This document shows, piece by piece, positions 8,764 through 16,726 of a DNA stretch of 30,373 nucleotides. The notes under the pieces were generated by a model. It did no database searches. It was not told the origin of the DNA and worked only from the letters and a program-made list of their open reading frames with translations. The first letter of the stretch is position 1. Each line of letters begins with the position of its first letter. This stretch comes from VFBF01 sp034440275 (GTDB lineage: Bacteria; Pseudomonadota; Alphaproteobacteria; Caulobacterales; Aquidulcibacteraceae). The stretch lies in assembly GCA_034440275.1 (NCBI GenBank), contig JAWXBS010000095.1, positions 1 through 30,373 on the forward strand. Reading direction: 5' to 3'. The position numbers and the translations under genes were made by a program.

Positions 8764-9908
8764 ATGTCGCTCGACGCCGCCACGCGCGCCGAATTCGTTT
8801 CGCAGGTCCGCCGTTTCGCCGAGGAGCGCTTGCGCCCGATCGAGGCGCAGGTTTCCGAGAACGACGCTGTCCCTGAGGACGTCATCGCCGACATGAAGGC
8901 GCTCGGCCTCTACGGGCTCTCGATCCCGGAAGAGTTCGGCGGCCTTGGGTGCTCGATGGAAGACGAGGTGTCCGTCGGGTTCGAACTCGGGCGCGTTTCG
9001 CCGGCGTTTCGTTCGGCGTTCGGCACCAATGTCGGTATCGGCAGCCAGGGTCTCGTGATGTTCGGCACGCCCGAGCAGAAAGAGAAATATCTCCCCGGCA
9101 TCGCGTCGGGCGAGATCGTCACGAGCTTCGCGCTCACCGAACCGGAAGCGGGCTCGGACTCCGCCGCCGTCCGCACGACCGCCATCTGGGACGGTCAGGC
9201 CTATGTGATGAAGGGCTCCAAGCGCTACATCACCAACGCCAACAAGGCGCAGCTTTTCACGGTCATGGCGCGCACCGATCCCGAGAAGAAGGGGGGCTCG
9301 GGCGTCTCGGCCTTCCTTGTTTCGCGCGACCTCGCGGGATCTCCATCGGCAAACCGGAAAAGAAGATGGGCCAGCAGGGCGCCCATATCTGCGACGTGAA
9401 CTTCGACAATGTCCGCGTGCCGCCTGATGCGCTGCTCGGCAAGGAAGGCGAGGGCTTCAAGGTCGCGATGCAGGTGCTCGATCGCGGGCGGCTGCATATC
9501 TCGTCGGTGTGCGTGGGCGTGGCGGAACGTCTGATCGCCGACTGCGTGGCCTATGCGGGCGAGCGCAAGCAGTTCGGCCAGACGCTGGCGAGCTTCCAGA
9601 TGATCCAGGCGCAACTCGCCGACTGCAAGACCGAAGCTTACGCCGCCAAGTGCATGGTGCTCGACGCGGCGCGCCGGCGCGATGCGGGCGAGAACGTCAC
9701 CATGCTGGCGTCGTGCGCGAAGCTCTTCGCGTCGGAAATGGTGGGGCGTGTCGCCGATCGCGCGGTGCAGATCTTCGGCGGCGCTGGCTATGTGGCGGAC
9801 TATGGCATCGAGCGGCTCTACCGCGACGTGCGCATCTTCCGCATCTACGAAGGCACCAGCGAAATCCAGCGCACCATCATCGCGCGCGAGATGATGAAGG
9901 GCGGTTGA
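8764..9908 (+). pseudogene. Acyl-CoA dehydrogenase, interrupted by a one-base frameshift
   Basis: Two plus-strand frames together make one acyl-CoA dehydrogenase of about 381 residues, a flavoenzyme of fatty or branched-chain acid oxidation. The first frame, from the ATG at 8764 with AGGAG upstream, covers the N-terminal and middle domains: IPEEFGGLG, then FALTEPEAGSDSAA (FAD/substrate loop) and YITNANKAQLF. It loses register near 9336-9338. The second frame resumes with GISIGKPEKKMG and runs through RKQFGQTLASFQMIQ, the FAD-binding IFGGAGYVADYGIERLYRD and the catalytic-base segment RIYEGTSEIQR, to the TGA at 9906. A single missing G in the run coding Gly-Ile would account for it. No other damage is visible, so this may be a sequencing error in an intact gene. 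A CoA-transferase starts one base downstream. Confidence 0.9.
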
Positions 9909-9909
9909 G

Positions 9910-11088
9910 ATGACGGCCAACGGTCCCCCCAATGGTCCCCTCAGGGGCGTGCGCGTCATCGATCTCACGCAGTTCGTGCTCGGCCCCTATGCGACGCAGA
10001 CGCTGGGCGATCTCGGCGCCGACGTGATCAAGATCGAGGATCCGGGCGGGGATCGTCAGCGCAATCAGGGCAAGCCGCCGGTCAATCCGACGATGGGCCC
10101 GGTCTATGTAGCGCTCAACCGCAACAAGCGCTCGGTCACGATCGATCTGAAGACCGAGCCCGGCAAGCGCGCGCTGAAGAAGCTCGTGCGCCACGGCGAC
10201 ATCTTCATCCACAACATGCGGCCCGAAGCGATCGCGCGGCTCGGCTTTTCGTACGAGGCGGTCGCGGCGGCAAAGCCGGACATCATCTATGTGGAAGCGG
10301 TCGGCTACGATCCGGCGGGGCCGTATGCGGGACGCCAGGCCTTCGACGATCTCATCCAGTCCGCGAGCGGCGCGTGCGGTCTCGGCGCGCTGACCGACAA
10401 GGACGCATCCCTGAAGCCGTTGCCGACGGTGATCGCCGACAAGACCTGCGGACTCTTTGCGGTGATCGCGGCGATGGCGGCGCTACGGCACAAGGAGCAG
10501 ACGGGTGAAGGGCAGTTCGTCTGCGTGCCGATGCTGGAGACGTTCACCGGCTTCCTGATGGCCGAGCATCTCTACAACCAGACCTACATCCCGCCGACGG
10601 GCAAGTACGGCCACGTCACGACGATCACGCCGCACAGGAAGCCGTACAGGACGAAGGATGGCTGGCTTTCGGTGTTGCCGGCGAGCCAGGCGCAGTCGCT
10701 GAAGTTTCTCGAACTCGGCGGAATCCCGAACGCCTACGAGACGGAACGCTTTCTCTCCGCGCCGAAGGGATCGCGCGTCGACGCCTACTACGCGATGATG
10801 GATGAGGCGGCGCTCGCGCACACCACCGACGAGTGGATGCTGATCTGTGCGGAAAACTCGATCCCCGCGATGCGAGCCAACGAGGTGAGCCAGATCGTCG
10901 ATGATCCGCAGCTCAAGCAGACGCTGTTCGAAACGCGCGATCTGCCGGGCGAAGGCCCGTATCGCGCGATGAAGCCGGGCCTGCGCTTTGCCAAGACGCC
11001 CGTCTCCATCCGCCGCGATCCCCCGCAACTCGGCGCCGATACGGCGGACGTGCTCGCTGAGTTCGGCATCGAAGCAGACGACGCGTGA
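9910..11088 (+). CDS. CaiB/BaiF class III CoA-transferase
   Basis: A 392-residue member of the class III (formyl-CoA transferase/CaiB) family, which moves CoA between carboxylic acids. The N-terminus has the family pattern GVRVIDLTQFVLGPYATQTL, then LGADVIKIEDPGGD. NRNKRSVTIDLKTEPGK and NMRPEAIARLG follow. In GRQAFDDLIQSASG, Asp146 aligns with the aspartate that forms the acyl-anhydride intermediate. The C-terminal half contains the expected HTTDEWM and RANEVSQIVDDPQ segments. It starts one base after the acyl-CoA dehydrogenase stop, so the two probably act on the same acid: the transferase would activate it and the dehydrogenase would oxidise the CoA ester. The actual substrate is unknown. 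Its end overlaps a small DUF3253 gene by four bases. Confidence 0.94.
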   Translation: MTANGPPNGPLRGVRVIDLTQFVLGPYATQTLGDLGADVIKIEDPGGDRQRNQGKPPVNPTMGPVYVALNRNKRSVTIDLKTEPGKRALKKLVRHGDIFIHNMRPEAIARLGFSYEAVAAAKPDIIYVEAVGYDPAGPYAGRQAFDDLIQSASGACGLGALTDKDASLKPLPTVIADKTCGLFAVIAAMAALRHKEQTGEGQFVCVPMLETFTGFLMAEHLYNQTYIPPTGKYGHVTTITPHRKPYRTKDGWLSVLPASQAQSLKFLELGGIPNAYETERFLSAPKGSRVDAYYAMMDEAALAHTTDEWMLICAENSIPAMRANEVSQIVDDPQLKQTLFETRDLPGEGPYRAMKPGLRFAKTPVSIRRDPPQLGADTADVLAEFGIEADDA

Positions 11089-11345
11089 CCGTCGACGAAG
11101 CCATCCTCACGCTCGCCGCCGAAAAGGGCGCGTCGAGTTCCATCACGCCGGAAGACGCAGCGCGCGCGGTTGATCCAGAGAAGTGGCGCACGCATATGGG
11201 CGAGGTGCGGGGCGCAGCGGCGCGGCTCGCCAAAGAGGGCCGCATCGTGATCCTGCGGAAGGGCAAGCCCGTCGATCCAGAGAACTTCAAAGGTGTGATC
11301 CGCCTGCGCATCGTCGATGGCCCCAGTCCGCAAAGTGACAGCTGA
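11085..11345 (+). CDS. DUF3253 family small protein
   Basis: An 86-residue protein matching the pattern of DUF3253, a small helical, probably winged-helix family of unknown function. Visible features are an N-terminal helix DEAILTLAAEKG, SITPEDAARAV, a second helix EVRGAAARLAKEGRIVIL and a basic wing-like end KGKPVDPENFKGVIRLRIV. The start is a GTG at 11085 overlapping the CoA-transferase TGA, which implies translational coupling. Its 3' end overlaps the uracil-DNA glycosylase gene by 29 bases, so it could be functionally tied to that repair enzyme; this is inference. No catalytic motif is apparent. Confidence 0.8.
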   Translation: MTVDEAILTLAAEKGASSSITPEDAARAVDPEKWRTHMGEVRGAAARLAKEGRIVILRKGKPVDPENFKGVIRLRIVDGPSPQSDS

Positions 11346-11919
11346 GAATCTCGACGCGCTGCTTGCGGAAATCCGCGCGTGCCGCGTCTGCGACCTGCCG
11401 CACGAGCCACGTCCCGTCGTCCGCGTGCGCACGGATGCGCGCATCCTGATCGCGGGTCAGGCGCCGGGTCGGCTGGTGCACGAGACGGGACTGCCCTGGA
11501 ACGATCGCTCCGGCGATCGGCTGCGCGACTGGATGGGGCTCGATCGCGAGGCCTTCTACAACGAACGCAATGTCTCCGTCGCGGCGATGGGCTTCTGTTT
11601 TCCGGGCACGGTGAACGGCGCCGATCTGCCGCCGCGAAAGGAATGCGCGCCGCTGTGGCGTCATCGCCTGCTGCCGTCGCTGACAGGCGTGCGCCTCACG
11701 CTGCTCGTCGGCGGCTATGCGCAGAAATGGCATCTGCGTGAGCGGGCGAAAGCGACGCTGACCGAAACCGTCCGCGCATGGCGTGACTATGGGGAGGACG
11801 TGATCCCGCTGCCGCATCCGTCGTGGCGGAACACCGGGTGGCTGAAACGCGAACCTTGGTTCGAAGCGGAGCTTTTGCCCGCGCTGCGCGCGCGGGTGCG
11901 TGGCGCGCTCTTGGGTTAG
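11317..11919 (+). CDS. Uracil-DNA glycosylase superfamily protein with four-Cys cluster pattern
   Basis: A 200-residue protein of the uracil-DNA glycosylase superfamily, which removes damaged bases from DNA. ARILIAGQAPG (residues 41-51) corresponds to motif 1, with GLPWNDRSGDRLRDW following it. LPHPSWRN near the C-terminus corresponds to the DNA-intercalating HPS motif. Cys22 and Cys25 (CRVC), Cys94 (FCFPG) and Cys110 (ECAPLW) are spaced like the 4Fe-4S ligands of family 4 enzymes. The sequence after GQAPG differs from the GEGPG-type active site of canonical family 4, so substrate choice may differ. The ATG at 11317 lies within the end of the DUF3253 gene. The stop overlaps the convergent membrane-protein gene by four bases. 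Confidence 0.85.
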   Translation: MAPVRKVTAENLDALLAEIRACRVCDLPHEPRPVVRVRTDARILIAGQAPGRLVHETGLPWNDRSGDRLRDWMGLDREAFYNERNVSVAAMGFCFPGTVNGADLPPRKECAPLWRHRLLPSLTGVRLTLLVGGYAQKWHLRERAKATLTETVRAWRDYGEDVIPLPHPSWRNTGWLKREPWFEAELLPALRARVRGALLG

Positions 11920-12485
11920 GATGCCCTCAGCTTTCGCGCCACCGCACCGGAATCGATGATCAGCGCGATGACCGACAGCAGGTAGACCACCGCCACCGCG
12001 CCGGGGATGTACATGAGCCGGTAGTCGGGGAACGCGAACCAGAGCGCCGTCACCGCGAGGGCGCGCACCACGGCGTGCGCCACATAGATGCCCATGCGGC
12101 CATAGCTCCAGCCGATCACCGGCCAGTGCGCCGCCATGCCGATGGCGAGAATGAGCGGCACGAGGTCCGGCGCGGTGTAGAAGGCCGCGATGCAACCGGG
12201 CCAGAACAGCAGCATGCCGATGAACGCAGGCGCGAGTACGCTGTTGACCGGGCCCTTGGCTTTCATGAAGTCCTTGCGCAGGACTTTCGCCAGCACCACC
12301 GCGAGCGGGAAGATCAGCCCGCTGGTGATGAAGGCGATGACGCTCCAGTTGTGAAGCGTGGCGACGTGGCCGTAAACGCACAGCGCCGCCCAGTATATCA
12401 TGCCGGCCAGCGGCACCGGATAGCCGCCGCTCAGCGCCGCGTAGCTTTCAAGCCGCTCCCGCAGCAGTTGCGCCTTCAGGTCCAT
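11916..12485 (-). CDS. Six-helix membrane protein, DUF7010-like
   Basis: A 189-residue integral membrane protein with about six hydrophobic segments, for example GMIYWAALCVYG, FITSGLIFPLAVVLAKVL, FIGMLLFWPGCIAAF, LVPLILAIGMAAHW, AVVRALAVTALWFAF and AVAVVYLLSVIALII. A charged N-terminal helix DLKAQLLRERLESYA precedes them. The pattern resembles the DUF7010 family, whose function is unknown. I chose the ATG at 12485 because AGGGG lies eight bases upstream; the frame is open to 12557 and another ATG lies at 12491, but both fit the ribosome-binding site less well. The gene is divergent from the lipoprotein hydrolase at 12556 with 70 bases between them, so the two may share a control region. Confidence 0.75.
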   Translation of the reverse strand: MDLKAQLLRERLESYAALSGGYPVPLAGMIYWAALCVYGHVATLHNWSVIAFITSGLIFPLAVVLAKVLRKDFMKAKGPVNSVLAPAFIGMLLFWPGCIAAFYTAPDLVPLILAIGMAAHWPVIGWSYGRMGIYVAHAVVRALAVTALWFAFPDYRLMYIPGAVAVVYLLSVIALIIDSGAVARKLRAS

Positions 12486-12555
12486 CCGCATTTCCCCTGC
12501 AATACTGGCTGTCCAGCCGCTGCACTTTTCCGACCGATGCCGTATCAACGGCGTC

Positions 12556-13548
12556 ATGGGAAGTCTTCTCCGTCTCCTCGCAGCTTGTTTTCTCCTGACT
12601 GCCTGCGCGCCGACCGTGCAGCAGGCGCTGAAGCCGCCCGCCGCCTTCCAGGGCGCGCGTTTCGACGCCGAGGGGCATCGCTTCTATTCGTTCGACGGCG
12701 CGCCGCTGGGGCTCACGGTTTGGCAGCCGGTGGACCGCGAACCCTGGGCGGTGGTGATTGGTCTGCACGGCATGAACGACTACGCCGAGACCTTCTACCT
12801 CGCGGGACCGTGGTGGGCGCAGCAGGGTATCGCGACCTACGCCTACGACGCGCGCGGACAGGGGCGCTCGCCTGATCGCGGCGTGTGGGGCGGCACGCGA
12901 TTGATGACGGAGGATCTGCGCACGGCGGTGGCGCTGGCGCGGCGAACGCATCCGGGCGCGGTGATCGCGGTGGTCGGCGAGAGCATGGGTGCGGCGACGG
13001 CGATTGCGGCGTTCTCCGCAGAGGATGCACCGGGCGTGGATCGGCTGGTGCTGGTGGCGCCGGCGGTGTGGGGCTGGTCGACGATGCCGCGCACCTATGC
13101 CGCGACGCTCTGGGTCGGCGCGCACACCTTTCCCTATCGCGCGGTGACGCCGCCGAAGGGCGTGCAGCGGCGGATCACGCCGTCCGACAACACCGAGATG
13201 CTGCGCAAGCTCGGCCGCGACCGGAACATGATCTTCACCACCCGGATCGACGCGGTGTACGGCCTCGTGCGGTTGATGGAGCGGGCGTCGGACGGCGCGG
13301 GTGACCTCAAGGCGCCGACGCTCTTTCTCTACGGCGCCAAGGACCAGATCATCCCGAAGGCTTCGGCGCTGAAGGCGGCGCGCAAACTGCCGCCGACCGC
13401 GCGCACCGCGCTCTACACCGACGGCTACCACATGCTCCTGCGGGACCGTCAGGCGGAGGTGGTGTTCGCCGACATCGCCGCCTACCTGCGCGATCCCGCC
13501 GCACCGTTCCCGTCCGCCGCGCCGCCGCTCTTGCCGACAAATCGTTAA
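12556..13548 (+). CDS. Alpha/beta hydrolase lipoprotein, monoacylglycerol lipase-like (S33)
   Basis: A 330-residue alpha/beta hydrolase with a lipoprotein signal: a hydrophobic N-terminus ending in the lipobox LTAC, with Cys17 as the lipid-anchored residue. The mature enzyme should sit in the periplasm or on the outer membrane. HGMND (71-75) supplies the oxyanion hole, YDARGQGRSP is typical of the serine aminopeptidase S33/monoacylglycerol lipase group, and GESMG places the nucleophile at Ser143. GAKDQIIP gives Asp263 and DGYHMLL gives His292, so the triad is complete. It probably cleaves esters of glycerol or other small lipids; the exact substrate is not visible. The sequence ends in a Pro-rich tail. 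It stands alone, divergent from a membrane protein. Confidence 0.88.
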   Translation: MGSLLRLLAACFLLTACAPTVQQALKPPAAFQGARFDAEGHRFYSFDGAPLGLTVWQPVDREPWAVVIGLHGMNDYAETFYLAGPWWAQQGIATYAYDARGQGRSPDRGVWGGTRLMTEDLRTAVALARRTHPGAVIAVVGESMGAATAIAAFSAEDAPGVDRLVLVAPAVWGWSTMPRTYAATLWVGAHTFPYRAVTPPKGVQRRITPSDNTEMLRKLGRDRNMIFTTRIDAVYGLVRLMERASDGAGDLKAPTLFLYGAKDQIIPKASALKAARKLPPTARTALYTDGYHMLLRDRQAEVVFADIAAYLRDPAAPFPSAAPPLLPTNR

Positions 13549-13575
13549 CGGATTCCCGGATAGCTTCCCGCCGTC

Positions 13576-14517
13576 ATGGCGTTGAAGCTGCCCCTGCCGA
13601 AGCTCGACAAACGCGGCGTCGCGATCGCACGCGCGCGATTCGCGGCGTGGTGGGACGGTGCGGACTTCGATCCCGCGGCGGCGGAAGCAGCATTTGAGGC
13701 GCAGGCCGCGGCCGCCGCCAACGACGCCGGCGTCGAGGCCGAACTCTTCAAGCTCGAAGCGCCGCCGGTCGATCTGCGACTCGAAGCGCTGCAACGGATC
13801 TGGGGCGAAGGCCGCATCCTGCCGGGCGATGCGGCGGTCGAGGCGACGTTCCCGACAAAGCTCGAACTTTCCACCACCGCGCAACTTGCGGTCTTCGGTC
13901 CGGGTCTGGTCGCGCCGGTCGCTGCGCTGGCGCAGACGCACCTTGGCGAGCTGAAGGTCTCCGAATGGCGCGAGGAGACGCAGGCGCATCTCAAGTTCGG
14001 ACTCGCGAAAGCGGGCCTCGACAAACGGGTGGCGGTCTCAGCGATCGATCTCGAAACTTTCGCCGCGCCGGTCGGCAGTTTCGAGGGGCTCATCTCCTTC
14101 GACGACTTCACCTATGCCGACAACGGCGCGCGCCTCGCGCAGCAGATCGCCAAGGCGATGAAGCCGAAAGCGTCTGCGATCATCGAAACCTATGCGGCGC
14201 TGCCGGGCGGCGATCTGTCGCCCGCATTCGCAACAGCGTTCAGTGAACCGCATCTGCGCGCGAGCGGCGACATCCAGACGCTGCTTTCCGAAACAGGCCT
14301 CACGATCGTTTCGCATGACGACGTGACGGATGAGCACCTCGCCAATGCGCGCGCCGGTTTCAAACGACTCGCCGATGCGCTGGCCGAAGGCCCGCCGCTG
14401 GCGCCGGGCGCAGGTCGTGAACTCGCATGGGAAGCGGAGGCGTGGCGCGTGCGGATGCGGCTGCTCGCGACGCGGCGGCTGGAGCGTCGGCGCCTGCACG
14501 TGACGCGGCCGGAATAG
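13576..14517 (+). CDS. Uncharacterised protein, possible degenerate SAM-methyltransferase fold
   Basis: A 313-residue soluble protein that I do not firmly recognise. It has an Ala/Glu-rich N-terminal third, then a segment QLAVFGPGLVAPVAALAQ followed by HLGELKVSEWRE, reminiscent of motif I and II of a SAM-binding Rossmann fold but lacking the usual Asp-x-Gly-x-Gly. FEGLISFDDFTYADNGARLAQQIAKAM then resembles the post-motif region of methyltransferases, and ASAIIETYAALPGG the next strand. The C-terminus is strongly basic (RMRLLATRRLERRRLHV). The ATG at 13576 follows the hydrolase stop by 27 bases, so both may be co-transcribed. A methyltransferase-like regulator or inactive enzyme is possible; function is unassigned. 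Confidence 0.7.
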   Translation: MALKLPLPKLDKRGVAIARARFAAWWDGADFDPAAAEAAFEAQAAAAANDAGVEAELFKLEAPPVDLRLEALQRIWGEGRILPGDAAVEATFPTKLELSTTAQLAVFGPGLVAPVAALAQTHLGELKVSEWREETQAHLKFGLAKAGLDKRVAVSAIDLETFAAPVGSFEGLISFDDFTYADNGARLAQQIAKAMKPKASAIIETYAALPGGDLSPAFATAFSEPHLRASGDIQTLLSETGLTIVSHDDVTDEHLANARAGFKRLADALAEGPPLAPGAGRELAWEAEAWRVRMRLLATRRLERRRLHVTRPE

Positions 14518-14536
14518 TTTCGCGTCGGGCATGGAG

Positions 14537-14556
14537 CATGGGCGACCCCGCCCATG
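14537..14556. terminator. Candidate bidirectional hairpin between convergent genes
   Basis: Perfect eight-base arms CATGGGCG and CGCCCATG flank a four-base loop ACCC. It sits 19 bases after the stop at 14517 and 43 bases beyond the end of the convergent GNAT gene, the right place for a shared terminator. There is no T run on either side, so termination by this hairpin alone is uncertain. Confidence 0.45.
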
Positions 14557-14599
14557 GCAACTGTCGAAAGCGCACGCGGACGAGGTCGTCCGCGCTCCG

Positions 14600-15184
14600 T
14601 TACGCAAACGTCGCCAGCCGCGCATCCAGCCCGTCGCGCACGCGTGGCCATTCTTCCCGTATCACCGAGAACCACGCGGTGTCGCGCCAAGTGCCGTCGG
14701 GGCGCAGCATGTGGCGGCGATGCACGCCCTCGAAGCTCGCGCCCATTTTCAGCATCGCGGCGCGGGAGGCGGCGTTCATCGCATCCGTTTTCAGTTCGAC
14801 GCGCTCGGCGCCGCAGTCGAACGCATGACCCAGCAGGAGCCGCTTGGCGGCCGGGTTGATCGCGGTGCCGCGCGCGGCAGGTCCGTACCAGGTGCCGCCG
14901 ATCTCGACGCTGCGGTGTTCAGGTCGATAGTTCAGATAGCAGCTCTGCCCCACCGCAGTTCCGTCCGGCGCGATCACCGTGTGCAGACGCCAGCGCCCCA
15001 CCGTCTGCTCAGCCATCTGCCAGTCGAAGTGCGCGTCCCAGCCCTCGCCCATCAGGTCGCGCGGCCACCAGCGCCAAGTGGCGGCGTCGGCGATGGCCGG
15101 GGCCTTCAGCGGTGCGCGGTGCGCTTCGGTCAGCGGTTCAAGGCGGACATGGGCGTTTTCGAGGGGTTGGTGGACGAGGTTCAT
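14600..15184 (-). CDS. GNAT family N-acetyltransferase (RimJ/RimL-like)
   Basis: A 194-residue acetyltransferase of the GNAT superfamily. The N-terminus LENAHVRLEPLTEAHRAPL is typical of the RimJ/RimL type. The middle gives strands IGGTWYGPAARGTAINPAAK, where the RGTAINP segment is the acetyl-CoA pyrophosphate loop of this subgroup. LLLGHAFDCGAERVELKTDAMN and SRAAMLKMGASFEGVHRRHM make up the C-terminal motif B region. A DTAWFSVIREEWP ending matches family members. The substrate may be a protein N-terminus, an amino acid or a small amine; none can be chosen from sequence. It is convergent with the preceding gene and transcribed alone. Confidence 0.9.
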   Translation of the reverse strand: MNLVHQPLENAHVRLEPLTEAHRAPLKAPAIADAATWRWWPRDLMGEGWDAHFDWQMAEQTVGRWRLHTVIAPDGTAVGQSCYLNYRPEHRSVEIGGTWYGPAARGTAINPAAKRLLLGHAFDCGAERVELKTDAMNAASRAAMLKMGASFEGVHRRHMLRPDGTWRDTAWFSVIREEWPRVRDGLDARLATFA

Positions 15185-15232
15185 GGTCGCGCGCTTACCG
15201 GGCGCCCGGCGCGGCGTCCAGCGACAGAAGAG

Positions 15233-15253
15233 ATCATCACGCTTGGTGATGAT
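15233..15253. promoter_or_regulatory. Inverted repeat upstream of the ACAD10/11-like gene
   Basis: Perfect eight-base arms ATCATCAC (15233-15240) and GTGATGAT (15246-15253) with a five-base spacer. The site lies in the 246-base region between divergent GNAT and acyl-CoA dehydrogenase genes, 49 bases upstream of the GNAT start. The form suits an operator for a dimeric repressor, but no regulator gene is nearby and the factor is unknown. Confidence 0.5.
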
Positions 15254-15287
15254 AGCCGTTCATACAATAGATGCGACGCATGGCGTC

Positions 15288-15302
15288 CGGCGTGTTACGC
15301 CG
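15288..15302. promoter_or_regulatory. Second short inverted repeat in the same upstream region
   Basis: Arms CGGCGT and ACGCCG with a three-base centre GTT. It lies 129 bases upstream of the acyl-CoA dehydrogenase ATG. In DNA this rich in G and C a six-base arm could arise by chance, so it is a weak candidate operator or a short hairpin in the leader. Confidence 0.3.
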
Positions 15303-15430
15303 TGGGTCACACAACACAGTCGCGAGGTCGATCATGCCATCCCGTACGGGGCGGCGCGATTGCCCTCCCACGGCGCGCCCGATAGCGTGCGCGCCAGAAA
15401 TCGCCGCAGCGCGAACCGAGGAGAGCCCGC

Positions 15431-16726
15431 ATGATCTTCGAACATGACGACAACACCAAGCACTGGATCGGCAAGGTCCAGGCGTTCATGGACGAGCACA
15501 TCATTCCGGCGATCCCGGTCTATGAGAAGCAGGCCTATGAAGGCGAGCGCTGGAAGGTCATTCCCGTCGTTGAGGAACTGAAGGCGAAAGCCAAGAAGGC
15601 GGGCCTCTGGAACATGTTCATGCCGCCCTCGCACGGGCACGCGCATGTGGACGACACGTTCGAGTTCGAAGGGCCCGGCCTCTCCAACGTCACCTACTCG
15701 GCGATCGCCGAACTGCTCGGCCGCGTCGGCTTTGCGTCGGAAGTCTTCAACTGCTCGGCGCCCGATACCGGCAACATGGAAGTGCTGCACCGCTACGGCA
15801 CGCGCGCGCAGAAGGACAAGTGGCTCACGCCGCTGATGAACGGGGAAATCCGTTCGGCCTTCCTGATGACGGAGCCTGCGGTCGCCTCCTCCGACGCTAC
15901 AAATATCCAGACTGAAATCCGTCGTGACGGCGACGAATACGTCATCAACGGCACCAAGTGGTGGTCCTCGGGCGTGGGCGATCCGCGTTGCAAGCTCGCC
16001 ATCGTGATGGGCAAGACCGATCCGGACGCGAAGTCCTATGTGCAACAATCGCAGATCTTCGTGCCGCTCGATGCGAAGGGCGTGAAGCTGGTGCGCGCGC
16101 TGCATGTGTTCGGCTACGACGATGCGCCGCATGGGCACTTCGAAGTGGAACTGAAGGACGTGCGCGTCCCAGTTGAAAACATGGTCTGGGGCGAGGGCAA
16201 GGGTTTCGAGATCGCGCAAGGGCGCCTGGGCCCCGGCCGTATCCACCACTGCATGCGCACGCTCGGCACCGCGGAGCGCGCGCTCGAACTGATGTGCAAG
16301 CGCCTGCTGACGCGCAGGGCCTTCGGCAAGATCCTGTCGGACCACTCGGTCTGGGAGCAGCGGATCGCCGAAGCGCGCATCGACATCGAGATGACGCGCC
16401 TTCTGTGCCTCAAGGCCGCCTACATGATGGACACCGTCGGCAACAAGGTCGCGCGCGCCGAGATCGCGATGATCAAGGTGGCGGCGCCCCGCATCGCGCT
16501 CAAGGTCATCGACGACGCCATCCAGGCGCATGGCGGTGGCGGCGTGAGCCAGGACTTCGGTCTGGCGTCCATGTACGCGCACCAGCGCACGCTTCGTCTT
16601 GCGGACGGTCCCGACGAAGTCCACTGCCGCACCATCGCGCGCCTTGAACTCGGCAAGCACGCCGGGACCGCCGCGCGGGAGCAGGCCGAAGCCGAAGGTC
16701 GTCTCCACGTGCCGGGCATTCGCTGA
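15431..16726 (+). CDS. Acyl-CoA dehydrogenase, ACAD10/ACAD11-like
   Basis: A 431-residue flavoprotein of the acyl-CoA dehydrogenase family. SAFLMTEPAVASSDATNIQ is the FAD/substrate loop, with VINGTKWWSSGVGDPRC next and the domain ending in GRLGPGRIHHCMRTLGTAERAL and RRAFGKILSDHSVWEQ. The C-terminal GGGGVSQDFGLASMYAHQRTL and LADGPDEVHCRTIARLEL closely follow the pattern of the dehydrogenase domain of animal ACAD10/11; an Asp in ADGPDEVH stands where the YEGT glutamate of ordinary family members would be. ACAD10/11-type enzymes handle 4-hydroxy-acyl-CoAs together with a kinase, and such a kinase lies at 25424-26503. The start is ATG with GAGGAGAGCCCGC upstream. The stop and the next ATG overlap by one base. 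Confidence 0.93.
   Translation: MIFEHDDNTKHWIGKVQAFMDEHIIPAIPVYEKQAYEGERWKVIPVVEELKAKAKKAGLWNMFMPPSHGHAHVDDTFEFEGPGLSNVTYSAIAELLGRVGFASEVFNCSAPDTGNMEVLHRYGTRAQKDKWLTPLMNGEIRSAFLMTEPAVASSDATNIQTEIRRDGDEYVINGTKWWSSGVGDPRCKLAIVMGKTDPDAKSYVQQSQIFVPLDAKGVKLVRALHVFGYDDAPHGHFEVELKDVRVPVENMVWGEGKGFEIAQGRLGPGRIHHCMRTLGTAERALELMCKRLLTRRAFGKILSDHSVWEQRIAEARIDIEMTRLLCLKAAYMMDTVGNKVARAEIAMIKVAAPRIALKVIDDAIQAHGGGGVSQDFGLASMYAHQRTLRLADGPDEVHCRTIARLELGKHAGTAAREQAEAEGRLHVPGIR

Noticed and set aside
9330..9345. Programmed ribosomal frameshift in the acyl-CoA dehydrogenase
   Set aside because: No slippery heptamer or downstream stimulatory structure is evident, and metabolic dehydrogenases are not known to use one; a lost G explains it.
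12448..13989. A 513-codon minus-strand open frame
   Set aside because: It lies antisense to the lipoprotein hydrolase and the following gene, with an Arg-rich product lacking domains.
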